DNA from: Haplosporangium gracile
Lineage: Eukaryota > Mortierellomycota > Mortierellomycetes > Mortierellales > Mortierellaceae
NCBI GenBank assembly: GCA_015499985.1
Contig: JAAAUF010000128.1
Span: forward strand, 1 to 60,818
Reading direction: 5' to 3'
Length of the DNA: 60,818 nucleotides
This document shows positions 11,146 through 22,465 of this stretch, piece by piece (the stretch's first letter is position 1; the number at the start of each line of letters is the position of its first letter). The notes below the pieces were generated by a model. The model saw only the letters and a list, made by a program, of their open reading frames with translations, did no database searches and was not told where the DNA came from. The translations under genes were made by a program, and so were the position numbers.

Positions 11146-12617
11146 TCAAGGACGAGGCATGTTCATCTCGCGCCAGAATCGGGCAGAGAAAAAATCGCTC
11201 GACTTGGCCACTCTGGCAGCGATGTTTCCAAACCACGTTCCGAGCACAGGCAAATGAGACACTCCGCCCGAAGGGTTCATGGCGAGAACCATCATGGTCT
11301 GCGTAGGCCGGTAGTTCTCCAACTTGTTCCACGAGTGGCAATTGTGTCCGTTCGTCTCATCGTCGCTGTTATTTCCTGACTCAGCCATGACCTCTGATGG
11401 TTGATGCTGATGAAGGTGAGGGTGGTGATGTTGGTGTCCTGTGGACACCTTCTCATCCTTTCCAATCAGCTTCACGATGTTTCGGGCCGCCGTCTCGCCA
11501 GCTGCCACAGCGGCCATGCATGTGGGCACAGGGTCGGCGTTGGAGACGTCTCCGATCGCAAAGATGTTGGGGAAGGCATCATGGTCGAGCTGCAATGTCG
11601 ATCGGACCTTGATGACATGAGACTTTGAATCCAGGAGGGTCTGAGGGTCGAAGGAGGTGGTCTCTGACTTTTTGTCGGACGTCGCTTTGTCTGGAGGAGG
11701 CTCGAGTGTGGAAATGAAACCCGTGTCAACCTTGATACCAATTGAAAAGAACTGCAAGTCACTGTGGATGACTCTATCGGACTTCTGAAGCTTGACAGCA
11801 CGCTCGGCCTTTTGGACAGAGTTCTCTCGGCTCAGACCCTCAATGTCGGCGCGCTCGTTCAGAATCACCTCAACGCCTTGGTTGGTCAAGTAGCGGCGTG
11901 CTTCCTCCTTGAACGACTGTGGGAAGCGTTGATAATCGACCAGGTGTGGCATTTCGTGGATCAGGGTAACGCTCTTATCGGGGAAGGCGTACTTGATCTC
12001 GCCCGACAACTCAACTCCACAAGCGCCTCCGCCAATGATCACAATGCGCTCAGACTGAACGACATCCTCCCGAATCTTGTCAAGCTTACGAAGTCCTTCT
12101 TTCGAGCTGTTGACTTTCCACTTTGCCGGGCTGGGGATCATAGAGCCACTGGCAATGACCAGGTAGTCAAAGTTGATCCTCTGGGGCTCGGATGAGGATG
12201 TCGACGACTCGGCGCCATCATGGATGGGCGTGGCAAGGACGTGGTCGTTGTAAATGTTCTTGACGAGACCGCGGTAAATCCGGTGTGGGGAGCCTTTCGG
12301 GAATAGGTTGGAATACGGGATCCAGAGGTTCTTGGCAAAGTCCTTTTGCACCAACGCCCGATAGGAAGCAACACAATGATACCTGGCATCGCACCTACAT
12401 CAATTGCGAACACAGAAAGAGAGGACATGATGAGCACAGTAGGTTCCTTCAGAAGGAAGAAAAAAATATTACGCTCGAGCAAAACTTACTTTTCGATAAG
12501 GGTGATTTCCACGTTTGTATTCTTTGAGAGGTAGTGCAAGAGTTTATTGACACAAGCGACACCTCCATAAGAGCCGCCGACGACGACGATGTGTTTCTTG
12601 AGAGAGCTGTCTGCCAT
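11146..12617 (-). CDS. AMID/AIFM2-like FAD-dependent oxidoreductase
   Basis: Two exons (12617-12490 and 12394-11146) give 458 aa. The first exon begins MADSSLKKHIVVVGGSYGGV, an N-terminal FAD-binding Rossmann motif. A second dinucleotide motif, RIVIIGGGACGVELSGEI, sits near residue 165 and should bind NAD(P)H. The FAD-closing segment FAIGDVSNADPVPTCMAA follows. This order is typical of the AIF-M2/AMID/Ndi1-like pyridine nucleotide-disulfide family. Members oxidise NAD(P)H and reduce quinones (the AIFM2/FSP1 role) or act in fungal programmed cell death; which applies here cannot be read from sequence. A His-rich insertion (HQHHHPHLHQHQ) lies between the FAD motif and the C-terminal domain. No mitochondrial presequence or membrane helix is evident. 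It is convergent with PSMB3. Confidence 0.88.
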
Positions 12618-13537
12618 GTCTGTGGAGAAGGATGAATGAGGAATGCGTCGAGTTGTTTGTTATATGGAATGAACTGGAATGAGAAGAAGAAGAAAGAAAA
12701 ATGAGAAGGAAAACTAAGCGAAGTGAGTTTGTGCGATATTGTCGCTGACGCGCACTTTTTATCCGCTTCTGGACGATGTATGAATACGCAATCATGAAGT
12801 GACCGATCGTCTCACTTGCATTTCATGCATGTTCCGGTGCCGCGCAGCCTTTTGGCTTGCGTCCTTTCTCGGTTCACATTCAGTACACGCTTTTTCGCGG
12901 ATCAGAGTGGCCCGTGTTACTTGCGAGCTTGGGGGCTTCAGTACAAATCACTTTTGCATCGCTCTCCCTAGATAAATACGAAACAACAGCGCGTTTGGCT
13001 TAAATATTATGATTTTTGAATATCAAGAAGCTTTTGCCTCTAACCAGCAACCAAATGCCAATACAACATGCTACTATGGATTAACGTTGCCATGGGTACC
13101 GAGAGCCAGAGTTGTTGAGGCATACGTGTGAGGCGGCTTGAAAGATGATACGACACAGCTCCTTTGGGGGCTAACTAGTCCCCTTGTCCCCCTATGATGT
13201 ACGATGATGTCAATGCCGCATGTTGACTGGCGACCAGCTTAGTCTGGCTCGCACTTTGTGGATAGCTCAGATCCAGGTCATAACTCTTTTAGCTTGATAG
13301 TGAGAGAAAGGGAGCGGAAGGTCGCCACGACAAAATGACCCTTGCAAGCCCACCTTCTCAAGTGCAAATGCACTCTGCAATTGATGTGAGTGTAAAATCA
13401 AGGCGATCATTTTTGAAGCCCACAGCCTAAATCGTTCTGCAACGACCCCTTAATCACATTTACCTTCTGTTCCAGTTTGTATTTCATCAGTCGGTTGGCG
13501 TACGTTGGTTGATCTCTCTTTTTCAAATCATTTCAAA
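12618..13537. promoter_or_regulatory. Divergent promoter, AMID-like gene / RPS23
   Basis: This 920-bp region lies between divergent start codons and has no coding potential on either strand. It contains several short direct and inverted motifs but nothing I can name. It is the only place for the RPS23 promoter and is long for this otherwise compact window. Confidence 0.5.
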
Positions 13538-14905
13538 ATGGGTATGAAAGGCGGTCACTTCATCATGTGATACATGAGATATACCCTCTTCTGGCAATAC
13601 CATGGCGCCCTGGCTATCCATCGACGATACCTCAGAGGAACCCATCCATCTATCTATCGGGAATGTACAACCACCATTCAGCATATCGCCAAACCACGAC
13701 ATCATCATCATCCGGCATCCAGCTCGACTTTTGGCTCAGGAGTTGCCACATACAACTTTTTTTTTTTGGAGGGTGATTTCTTGGCTGGTTTTGAAGTGAA
13801 GGATGAGAACCCGATTCAAGAATCTGAGAGGGCGAGCAGGCCTGAAGAGGAGGATCAGACAGGAGCCAACAATATAGTCAGGAGTGCTACAACAAAATAC
13901 ACGCATCGAGCAACGAACCTGTGATCCCTCGATCGACTGCCTGCTGGGTCTTCATCAAACAGCAATCTAACAAACAATCGGAACAAAGTCCACGCCGCAG
14001 TCAACCGAATCGTACGACCGCAATCGTACATAAACCGCCTCGATCAGATTGCAGGAGATCTCTCGCCCAAAACTTTTCACTACCGACAAAGAACCAGGAA
14101 ACTGACCCAACACCCATCGCTCTTTCACGACAAATAGGTAAAGGAAAACCAAGAGGTCTCCAGGCCGCTCGCAAGCTCCGCACCACTCGCCGTGAGAACC
14201 GTTGGGCTGACAAGCACTACAAGCGTCAGGCTCTCGGAACTGCCTTCCGTTTCTCCCCCTTCGGAGGCTCCTCCCACGCTAAGGGAATCGTTCTCGAGAA
14301 GATGTACGTAGTCCACTTTCTCTTCTACAAGCGATATTGCAGGACAAGTCAACCCATTCTGGAAGGGGCGGATAGCAGCAATTGGTTGTTTCTACAGCGT
14401 CTCGCTACGTTGTTTTTAGGAGACTGCCAACGCACTACGACAACAATTGGACAACACAAAATGGCATTCTCGACACATTCACCACAGAGAAATTGTTACC
14501 GACAATCACAGCAGCATTTGGACGTTTTTCGCCAAATACAACAGACAGAGACAATTGGCGATACATCTACAAAATCTTGCTAGCCCTCGCATCGAAACTG
14601 ACCCGCGCAACCTCATATCTTTTTCTGAATTCAATAGCGGTGTTGAGGCCAAGCAGCCTAACTCTGCCATTCGTAAGTGTGTCCGTGTTCAGCTCATCAA
14701 GAACGGCAAGAAGATTACCGCCTTCGTCCCCAACGATGGTTGCTTGAACTTCGTCGATGAGAACGACGAGGTCCTCATCGCCGGTTTCGGTCGTTCCGGC
14801 CACGCCGTCGGAGATTTGCCCGGTGTCCGTTTCAAGGTCGTCAAGGTCTCCGGCGTCTCTCTCTTGGCTTTGTGGAAGGAGAAGAAGGAGAAGCCCCGTT
14901 CCTAA
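13538..14905 (+). CDS. RPS23: 40S ribosomal protein S23 (uS12)
   Basis: Three coding exons: 13538-13541 (ATGG only), 14138-14303 and 14638-14905. The splice joins give M-G-K-G-K-P-R-G-L, identical in style to the yeast S23 start. The remainder has [52 protein letters not shown] and the ending KEKKEKPRS. The PNSAIRK loop is the decoding-centre element, and the Pro of VPNDG is the residue hydroxylated by Ofd1/OGFOD1-type enzymes in other eukaryotes. The protein sits at the small-subunit A site and controls decoding accuracy. The two introns are 596 and 334 nt, far above the local norm of about 95 nt. The codons are strongly biased to C-ending forms, consistent with high expression. Confidence 0.97.
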
Positions 14906-15079
14906 ACTATCGGGTTCTATTGGATCCTTTTGTGCTGAGCTCTATCCTCAACCCTCAACCAAACCGAATAAAATCGATATCACAAAAAGATTTTAACTCG
15001 CTGCTGTGGAATGTTGCTGTTTTTACATGTTTTTTTATTTTCAACATGTTACAAAGTATAGAAGAGAGGAGTCGTGTTT

Positions 15080-16635
15080 TTATTTACGCCATGCCTCGGT
15101 ATCACTGGTTTCCTCATAAGGATGGTCGGCGACTGGTTGTTGTTGATGTGGCGTTTGGCTAACTGCTGCTGCGTACGAGATGGGTGTTACTGTGATTGCG
15201 TTCGACTTGATGGTTGTTGTGCTTGTGCTTGCCGTCGAGAAAGTGGAAGATGCCTCTGTGAACGAAGTCGACTTTTCCTTCTGAGGTGGGGACATGGGAC
15301 GCGATGAAGACGAAGGAGAAACAGGCTTGACCAATGTCGAACCAGCCAATAGTTGGAAGCTGTCGCCCAAGATAATCGAATCCTCTACAGTAGGGTCTCC
15401 AACCAAGCTCGACAACGAAGATGACGACGATGATCGCTTCAACCGTTCCTCGCGTTCCTTTCTCAGACGAGCCATCTCCTTCTCCTCCTCATCGTCGGGA
15501 TCCGTTCCTGCGCGGACAACAACGCTAGTCTGCATTCCTGAAGCGCACACGACAAATTTGCTGCGTTCGATTCCTGTTCCTGGTACCAACAGCGTTGCAG
15601 CGGCGGAGGTATTTCCTCTTGCATTCTTCGACCCTGAAGATGAGCCGAACCAGCCTCTCCAAGAAAGCAACGAGGGGTAATCGGGCGCAGAAGAGACGAC
15701 CTCAGTCGAACCAGGGACAAGTCCGCTCGCCTTCAAGATCTCAACCTTAACTGTGATACTGTGATCGCCCCGAACGACGACAGCGCCACGAGAGACGAGG
15801 AGGTAAGTTGAGGCGTCGCAATCCGAGAGGATGTTGCACTTGAAGTCGATCGGCTTGAGTGTAAAATGTCGTGGCAGTAGCGTCATTCCTGTCAACTGAC
15901 TTGTCATCGCAATCAACGTTGGTAGCAAACTCGCTATTGAAGGAAATCGCACACGGACACCGACAACACAATTAATTGGAGATATCGGTTAGTCATTTTG
16001 TCCGACAACAGAAAGGCTCACACAAAGTGCCGTTGCGAACCCATTTTTCCAACGATCCCTTTTTCTTTTTCAAACTAACCATGAAAGGCCCCTCCTTCAC
16101 CAGAAACCTCAGCTCTGAAGGGCATAATGACCTCCACCCGCCCAGGCCGAACGCCTGCAAGGGTGATCCCTAGCGTCTTGCAGAGTCCAAATCGGGTAAC
16201 CATGGCATTGACTCGCTCCCAATACATATCCTCGGCAGGCGTCCACAAGATTTCATTCAACTCATCCATGCTCATCCCGACTCCGTTAGCTGCCGTAGCC
16301 GCGTTAGCTTCCCGATTGGCCAACGCGTTTGCACTATTAGAATTATTGTTGTTGTTGCTGCTGCTATTGCTACCTGAGGAGGCGAAATAGCTGAGTGTCC
16401 GGATAGCCTTGATGGTAGGGGGTAAAAGCTTGATGATGGGCAGCATGACGGTGATAAACTTGAGGATGGTCGAAGGGCCTAGGGAGAGGAGGATTGCCTT
16501 TCGACGGTGGGTCTTGAGGAGGGAGAGGACGACGAGGAACGTCCGTTGGAGCTCGATAGTAATGCGGTTCACATATTTGGCGGGGACGAGGCTCTTGTAG
16601 GTCGAGAGGGAGAGTTTTGACTGCACGTTCGTCAT
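15080..16635 (-). CDS. Hotdog-fold (PaaI thioesterase-like) protein
   Basis: Two exons (16635-16080 and 15933-15080) give 469 aa. The middle of the protein matches the PaaI/4HBT hotdog pattern. GVRPGRVEVIMPFRAEVSGEGGAFH leads into a helix (SLLPTLIAMTSQLTG) across the intron, followed by strands TLKPIDFKCNILSD, YLLVSRGAVVVRGDHSITVKVEIL. Hotdog enzymes hydrolyse acyl-CoA thioesters or act in mitochondrial lipid metabolism. The N-terminal 110 residues are basic and hydrophobic, with a likely membrane or mitochondrial targeting segment (AILLSLGPSTILKFITVMLPIIKLL), then a poly-Asn/Ser spacer. The last 200 residues are disordered and Ser-rich. The helix that normally carries the catalytic Asp/Glu after HGG has no obvious acidic residue here, so activity is uncertain. 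Confidence 0.65.
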
Positions 16636-17260
16636 GATTGTTGTACGTGAAGGAAATGTAGTAAAATGTGTGCTCCTTGGCTTTGGTCCGAGAGTCCGAG
16701 AAGGTGAGAGGATGTGTGAAAGTGGAAGGGACGAGGAAGCTGCAGCCAAAAAAAAATAAAAAAAATAAAGAAAGGGCAGAAAAATAATATATAAAAAAAA
16801 AAGAAAGTATGTAGGTTAGGGAATTGGGTATATGTAATGTATGAACAGATGGACGATGCGGAGTAGAGGGATGGGAACAGTCGGAAGGGTGGATGAATGG
16901 AAAGAAGAGGGATCAACAAACAAAAACAAAGAAAACAAGAAGAACACAAAGGGATGACTGATGAGAGAGAGAGAGAGAGAAGGAGAGAGCACTTTCTTGG
17001 TCTTAGATTTGATAGGGTGCTTTCTTGATGTGCCCGGCACGTGAAGGGGACTAATTCTCCAGCCGAGGAACACCACACACGATCGAACAAATTCAATCCG
17101 GTAGTCCGTCCGAACAAGACGCAAAAGACGTTTGGTGACACAAAGCACTACCAAACACTACTTACAGTGCCTCAAAGAGGGGTGTTTATGGATCGAAATA
17201 AACAAGGCTTGGCACTTGGCTTGTTTCACGATGGTTTGTCTTTTTATTGCGAGCGAGACC
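16636..17260. promoter_or_regulatory. Hotdog-gene upstream / BRF1-like 3' flank
   Basis: A 625-bp spacer between two - strand genes. Its - strand is C/T-rich, with a (CT)n run at about 16967-16981 read on the opposite strand. Open frames of up to 169 codons exist on the - strand but are low-complexity Leu/Ser/Phe translations of the pyrimidine tract and are not believed. Confidence 0.5.
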
Positions 17261-19519
17261 CTAGTCATAGTCATCGTACCCATAGGTATCGCCATAGTCA
17301 TCACCGCCGTATCCTACGTCTCCATCGAATGCGTAGCCGCCATCGACGACATAGTCGAATGGGCCCCCCTCTCCTTCTTCTTCTTCTTCTACAGCCTTGT
17401 TCACCGTCGAGGGTCTCTGAATGTGGTGAATGACGCGTTGGCCTGGTCGTGGCAACGCCTTCTTTGCTGCATCAAGCTCATTGTCAGAGTCGCTCAACGC
17501 CTCAAGACGGAGCTTCCATGAACGTTCTCTTACTATTCCCTCTGTTGGTCCACTCTTGTCCGGCGCCTGTCCTTCCCGGGCTCGTTTCCGTCGTTCCCGC
17601 ACCTTCTTGGAGGCCTCAGTGCCCTTTCGTCGCACCTCTGCTAACTTTGAGATCTGCTCCGCCTCCTGATAGGCCTTACTCATGACGCGGTGCAAGGACT
17701 CCTGATCCGGCTTGGAGCGAAGATAGTTGCTCAATTCCTCATCATCCAAATCCTTCTCCGTCAGCTCTATCGAGTCCAGCTCTTCCTGCGACCGCACATT
17801 CTTGGGCTTGGCCTGGCGGGCCTGGTTGGTAGCGGCCCAATCAGCCAAACAGTTGTCTGAAGCGTCCAAGATTTCGTCTTCAGTCGTTGTCCTAAGAACC
17901 AGCAGTTGCTTGATCCATTCAAATCGTTGAGAATCCTTTCGACTCAAATGCAGACCTTGTGTCGCGGGGTCGGCAACCGAGTGTTTCGCTGCTTGAATGA
18001 GCTCACCCAATCGACGGCGTCGCTTGACCTTGGCAACGTATGCAGGTGGATCATGACTCCGATCAGCCATGCTGGCTAGTATATCCTTGCTTGCCAATGG
18101 AGCGTCGTCGATGTATTCACGCACAAAAGAATGACCAGCGCTTTCGCTGCGCTCATCCTGCTCTTGATTGAAATCGTCGTCGCCAGTATCTTGATCATCC
18201 TGCTCCTTGTTGCCATCGTTATCCGCGACCTCTACACTCTCGCCATCGTCCTCGCCTGATTCCCTCACTAAGTCGACATCGCGTTCGCCTTCGTGCTCGC
18301 CTTCTTCAGCAGTCTTGTCGAGTAGAGCCCAAAGTTGTCGATTCTTGTCTTGCAGATGCCCAAAATGCTTGATAACGTCCACCGTAAAATAGACCAGCTT
18401 TTTCTCGGTGATGTGTGCAGTTTTGCCAACATACGGCAGACGTCGAGCCCACTGCAAGATGCACTTCCTCAACTCTCGATAACGGCTCATGACGGTTGAG
18501 GGAATTGAGTTATACATGAATCCGACCCATTGTAGTACCTCCTTGGGAGACTCGGTGCGTTGCAAGTGAACCTCCAGAGCAACGATGAGACACGCGGCGA
18601 CCAACGGCTGGATTCTGCGGGAGGTGTCGAGACTTGCATCCGCTGCAATGATCATGAACTTTTGCGACATCGATAACAGTCCTCGAAGCCGCCTCGAACG
18701 TTCCACCGACTCCATGTTGATACCAAGGGCATCTTTGACGTCCTGGGGAAGGTGCGCAAAGTCGTCCCTCTCGATCGATTCTGAACTTCCAATGCTCAAG
18801 ATACGCTCGAGCTCGGTCCATGGATCCTCCTCGACAACATAGAGTCCCGTCCCGGTGTCGATCGTTTTCCGCTGGACAAGGAACGCTCGAACCCTCTTGT
18901 AGTCGGCTCCGAGGCCGAATGGCGACAATCCTGACTGCGTGGCAAGCTCGATGAGTCGAAGTTTCTTCCCTGCCTCCCTGGCCGCGATGTACAGACAGGC
19001 TAAGGGTTTGCCGTGCCCAATAACTTTCATTTTCTGCTTGACAAGGAGAAAAAAGAAAATGGCTCGCCTCACATCTACGTCGGAGAGGCTATTCGCCCGG
19101 CCAGCCGAAGTGATGACAACCCGTGCCTCTTCCACCTGCTGCATATAATGCCTGGTATAAACTGTCGCGTTCGTCGTCCCCGTTGGTGTGTTCTGCAGTG
19201 GTTTCAAGCCGCCGTCTCCATGATGAGTTCGAATGCGCCTATCACGAATCTTCTTATTCTTGCTAGGAAACTCTCGTCCTATAGCGGAGACTCGGGTGAG
19301 ACCGTATCCTTGGTACCACTTGGGATTGTCGTCCAGCATGTTCTCATTGGCAACAGTGCCACAGTCGATGCACACTAAGGAGGCAGTCTCGTGGTCATTA
19401 ACAAGTCTGTTACCCCCACAGCCAGTGCATTGGCGTCTCGAACTCCGTGCATAGGGATTTGAGCTGTGTGTGGTTGGTTGTAGTTGCATAGTGGCGGCGG
19501 TGTTGATTGGTGTGCTCAT
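17261..19519 (-). CDS. TFIIB-family transcription factor, BRF1-like
   Basis: A 752-aa intronless frame. Residues 31-53 form a TFIIB-type zinc ribbon (CTGC ... CIDC, spacing C-x2-C-x15-C-x2-C). Two cyclin-like repeats follow; the first includes KPLACLYIAAREAGKKLRLIELA, the second RIQPLVAACLIVALEVHLQRT. This architecture is shared by TFIIB, BRF1 (TFIIIB, RNA polymerase III) and Rrn7/TAF1B (polymerase I). The long acidic C-terminal half (residues about 400-700), with EDGES, EQDDQDTGDDDFNQEQDE and a Gly/Tyr/Asp-rich tail, makes plain TFIIB unlikely and favours BRF1. I could not see the conserved BRF1 homology block II clearly, so the subfamily is open. I chose ATG 19519 over a GTG further upstream because the upstream extension is hydrophobic leader-like translation of noncoding sequence. 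Confidence 0.78.
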   Translation of the reverse strand: MSTPINTAATMQLQPTTHSSNPYARSSRRQCTGCGGNRLVNDHETASLVCIDCGTVANENMLDDNPKWYQGYGLTRVSAIGREFPSKNKKIRDRRIRTHHGDGGLKPLQNTPTGTTNATVYTRHYMQQVEEARVVITSAGRANSLSDVDVRRAIFFFLLVKQKMKVIGHGKPLACLYIAAREAGKKLRLIELATQSGLSPFGLGADYKRVRAFLVQRKTIDTGTGLYVVEEDPWTELERILSIGSSESIERDDFAHLPQDVKDALGINMESVERSRRLRGLLSMSQKFMIIAADASLDTSRRIQPLVAACLIVALEVHLQRTESPKEVLQWVGFMYNSIPSTVMSRYRELRKCILQWARRLPYVGKTAHITEKKLVYFTVDVIKHFGHLQDKNRQLWALLDKTAEEGEHEGERDVDLVRESGEDDGESVEVADNDGNKEQDDQDTGDDDFNQEQDERSESAGHSFVREYIDDAPLASKDILASMADRSHDPPAYVAKVKRRRRLGELIQAAKHSVADPATQGLHLSRKDSQRFEWIKQLLVLRTTTEDEILDASDNCLADWAATNQARQAKPKNVRSQEELDSIELTEKDLDDEELSNYLRSKPDQESLHRVMSKAYQEAEQISKLAEVRRKGTEASKKVRERRKRAREGQAPDKSGPTEGIVRERSWKLRLEALSDSDNELDAAKKALPRPGQRVIHHIQRPSTVNKAVEEEEEGEGGPFDYVVDGGYAFDGDVGYGGDDYGDTYGYDDYD

Positions 19520-22026
19520 GGCGGAAGATGATGTTGCATGGATGCAGTGAGGGAGAGGTGATGTCGTTGCGAGGTTGATGCTGTGAAGAGCCAAACAAGG
19601 AAACAGCTGAGTAAAAAACAGAAAGTGGGAATAATTTAGGCAAGCCACCGATTATGATGATCAAACGAGGAAGGCGATTAATGATCTTGCACAAACAACG
19701 GATAGACTCTTCGAATATTAGACTGCTCTTGCTGGCGTGGACTCTTTGTATAGAGTATCCGCCACGAGAGGTGATCGTGCTGAATTACTCTGTTGCAAAC
19801 GTGGCCATTGATCTGTCTTAAGGTCTTACTTCTTATAGTTATCCTATGAGCGTCTTTTTCATCGGCAGCGGTTTATCATTTCTTTGCAATTACCCCTGTC
19901 AGACGCGTCCACAACCATGCGCACACACGTATACGCACGCTTCTCGTTCTCTCTCTCTGTACATGATATAGGCATAACATATGTGTGTGCATTAGTGGCG
20001 TGTTGTTGCGCTTGTTTTTGAGATAGTTCTTCGTTGTGCCTCTCTCTCTCTCCTTTATCATCCATTCCTCCCTCCCCTTCCTTTAGCCTCCGAGTAACGA
20101 ATCACACTGTCCAGATTGCTGTCCTGATTTGGAAAATCGCAAAATCTTCGCACATCACCTCCTCCCCTCTTGACGTGGTCCAACAACAAACAACAATCTG
20201 GACTCTCTTTTTTTTTTTTTATTTGTTTCTCTTAGCCTCCACTTGCACAGATGGTTTGATCACCCTATGCCTCAATCCATCTGTTCCTCTTTAATCTTGC
20301 CGTACATGCCATTTGTACGCCAATTCTTTCTTCAACTGCCCGCGGCGAACTGTTCGTGGTTCTACACCTGTAAAGTGCAAAGTGCAACAAAAAAAATAAT
20401 GAAGAAAAAAAACAAAAGTTGTTTACTCTCCGATCAGGCGAAGCTGACTCCTTTCCTTACTTCAAAAAATCGGCACCTTATTGTAAACCGCTTTTTCAAT
20501 TCATTTCTCATTAGATTTACAGTTTATTGACCTCCATCCAACTTTTTTTTTTTTTTTTTTTTTTTTNNNNNNNNNNNNNNNNNNNNNNNNNNNNNNNNNN
20601 NNNNNNNNNNNGCTCAACTCGACTCGTTTCTTTGGATATTCATTTTTGTTGTTTTTTCTTCGACATTCCATCGACAGACGCAGTTTTCTCTGGTTATTTT
20701 CCCTTGTGTTCTTCTTTCTCTTCATGATCATCTTCCCTTGCCCCTCTTTTCATTCCGCTCAATCGATCAAAACAAAACGAGGGGGACCCGGGAAATATTT
20801 CTTGTCGTCTCCTCTTATGGACACGAAGGTCTTTCTTCTTCTTTGTCATCCCTTCCTTGGGCCACACGCTTTTTGGTAAAGTTACTTCTTTCTCTTAGGC
20901 CCCGACAACAACCACAAAAACAAACAAACAAGCAAAAGAAAGTGCACGAGAAATATTCTCCTAAGTGTACATCCCCTATTCCCTGTGCCCAACAAAAAAA
21001 AAATCATTGCATAGCTTCAGCTCGATGTTCTAGACATCTGAAAAAGAAATAAAACAAAAGGCAAGCAAGCAAGCATATATAGGCGGTCAACACTTCACTT
21101 GCGCAGACGCGTCTTCACCCCTTCCTCCCTCATCCATCCCCAGCCATCATTAGAGACGGTCTTATTGCTATGCGTGGGCGTAGCATTGGCGGCAAAATGA
21201 AGTACCCTTCAGAACATAATACATACTGAGTGCGGAGAGGATGGGCGGACAAGCCAAATGAAGGGTTTAATGGAGGGCATTCAAAAGAGACTGAGTGGAA
21301 ATCCATATTGCGCCGTTTTTGAGCATGCGAAACGCATAGAACAAACTAGGCGCTAAAGGCACAGACATTTTTTCCCTTGCAAATGGGCGGGGATTGTTCA
21401 ATGGCAGGGTGCAAAGCAAATGGGAAGGAGGGAAGGATGTATTGAGGTACTAAGCAGCTTTGACACTGTGGTCCCTCTTTATGAGCTAAGTTGGGGGTGA
21501 AAGCAAAAGGGTACAGTTGGTAGGGTTGTCGGGGCAAGAGAAAGTAGGCTGTTAGGGTCAGGGTCAAAGTCAGGGTTGAAAGGTCAAGCACACGTCAAGG
21601 TTGCAATCATGAGGACATCATGTTGTGTTCGTTGAAGGGGAACGAAAGCAGTGGAAACGCCATTCGGGGAGATAAACGAACAAACGGGGAATACACTAGG
21701 CGGTTGCTATGTCGAATAAAGATGAAGGAGGGAGGTATGATGAGTAACATGGTGATAGAACAGGGACAGTGGTGAATGCCTTTACTCTTCAACCTTGAAC
21801 TAGGATTGCCGTTTTTCCTAAAGAAAGGAGTCAGCGACGTGGCTTTTTGAATTAGGCAGACTATTCAGTCGTCGTAATATCAAAAAACTTTAATTGACCG
21901 CTTCGATTCGTGAGGGGCGTGGAAAAGTTGAGCGAAGGAGAAGGGGTTTGGATGTTGTTCGCTTTGTCCATTCACAGCACCACATCATACTGATCTAAGA
22001 CCACCTTCAAGGACACTGTTGCGCGT
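19520..22026. other. Gene-poor region with assembly gap
   Basis: About 2.5 kb with no convincing gene. It contains C/T-rich tracts, homopolymer T and A runs, and the unresolved segment at 20567-20611. It should hold the BRF1-like promoter (left part). Short frames on both strands are low complexity. A degenerate TTAGGGTCAGGG motif at about 21551 is too short to call a telomeric repeat. Confidence 0.55.
20567..20611. other. Assembly gap (45 N)
   Basis: Forty-five undetermined bases directly after a run of 23 T (20544-20566). The homopolymer probably caused the break. True length of missing sequence is unknown. Confidence 0.99.
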
Positions 22027-22111
22027 TCAGTTCAGAGAGATCAAGGGAACGATGGCTCGTCGTCCTTTGGCTATTGTCAACTCGAGCGGGGTTGTGCCAT
22101 TATGTAGGACT
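22027..22111 (-). pseudogene. Orphan ankyrin-repeat-like terminal exon
   Basis: On the - strand a strong acceptor (TGCTATTTCAG) is followed at 22111 by a 28-codon open segment and a TGA. The translation HNGTTPLELTIAKGRRAIVPL matches the ankyrin helix-turn-helix consensus (xGxTPLxLAxxxGxxxiVxlL). No upstream exon with further ankyrin repeats is visible between here and the MFS start codon, where the sequence turns into CT and AAAC simple repeats. It is therefore either the surviving last exon of a deleted gene or a noncanonical antisense transcript. The protein match is short, so this is tentative. Confidence 0.35.
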
Positions 22112-22192
22112 CTGAAATAGCAAGCAAAGACACAGGAAAAAAAGGTATATAAGTGTAGGGCTGCATCCCCACTCCCACTTCCTACTTCCTAC

Positions 22193-22195
<3 letters not shown>

Positions 22196-22228
<33 letters not shown>
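22196..22228 (+). repeat. (CT)n microsatellite
   Basis: About 16 CT units preceded by CTTCCTA triplications (22176-22195), in the likely promoter or 5' leader of the MFS transporter gene. Confidence 0.9.
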
Positions 22229-22231
<3 letters not shown>

Positions 22232-22465
22232 TCACTCTCTTCGCTCTCTCTTCATCCCCCATCCATAGCACTCTCAATCCTTCTTTGCTTGCCTTGACCT
22301 TCTACTTCTTTCTTCCTTTTTCCCCTCCCTCATTTATTATTACTTCAAGGAAAGAAGATCGCCCCTCCCTCCCTTCACCTGTACATCAAACCCGCGTTAG
22401 CCTACATTCACACATCCAAAAGCACGGCCTCCTTTTATTTTCATTCCCGCCTAAAATAACCACAC

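Noticed and set aside
16632..17141. 169-codon open frame on the - strand
   Set aside because: Leu/Ser/Phe-rich translation of a pyrimidine tract upstream of the hotdog gene.
21551..21580. Degenerate TTAGGGTCAGGG, possible interstitial telomere repeat
   Set aside because: Only one perfect TTAGGG unit; the rest drifts and has no array structure.
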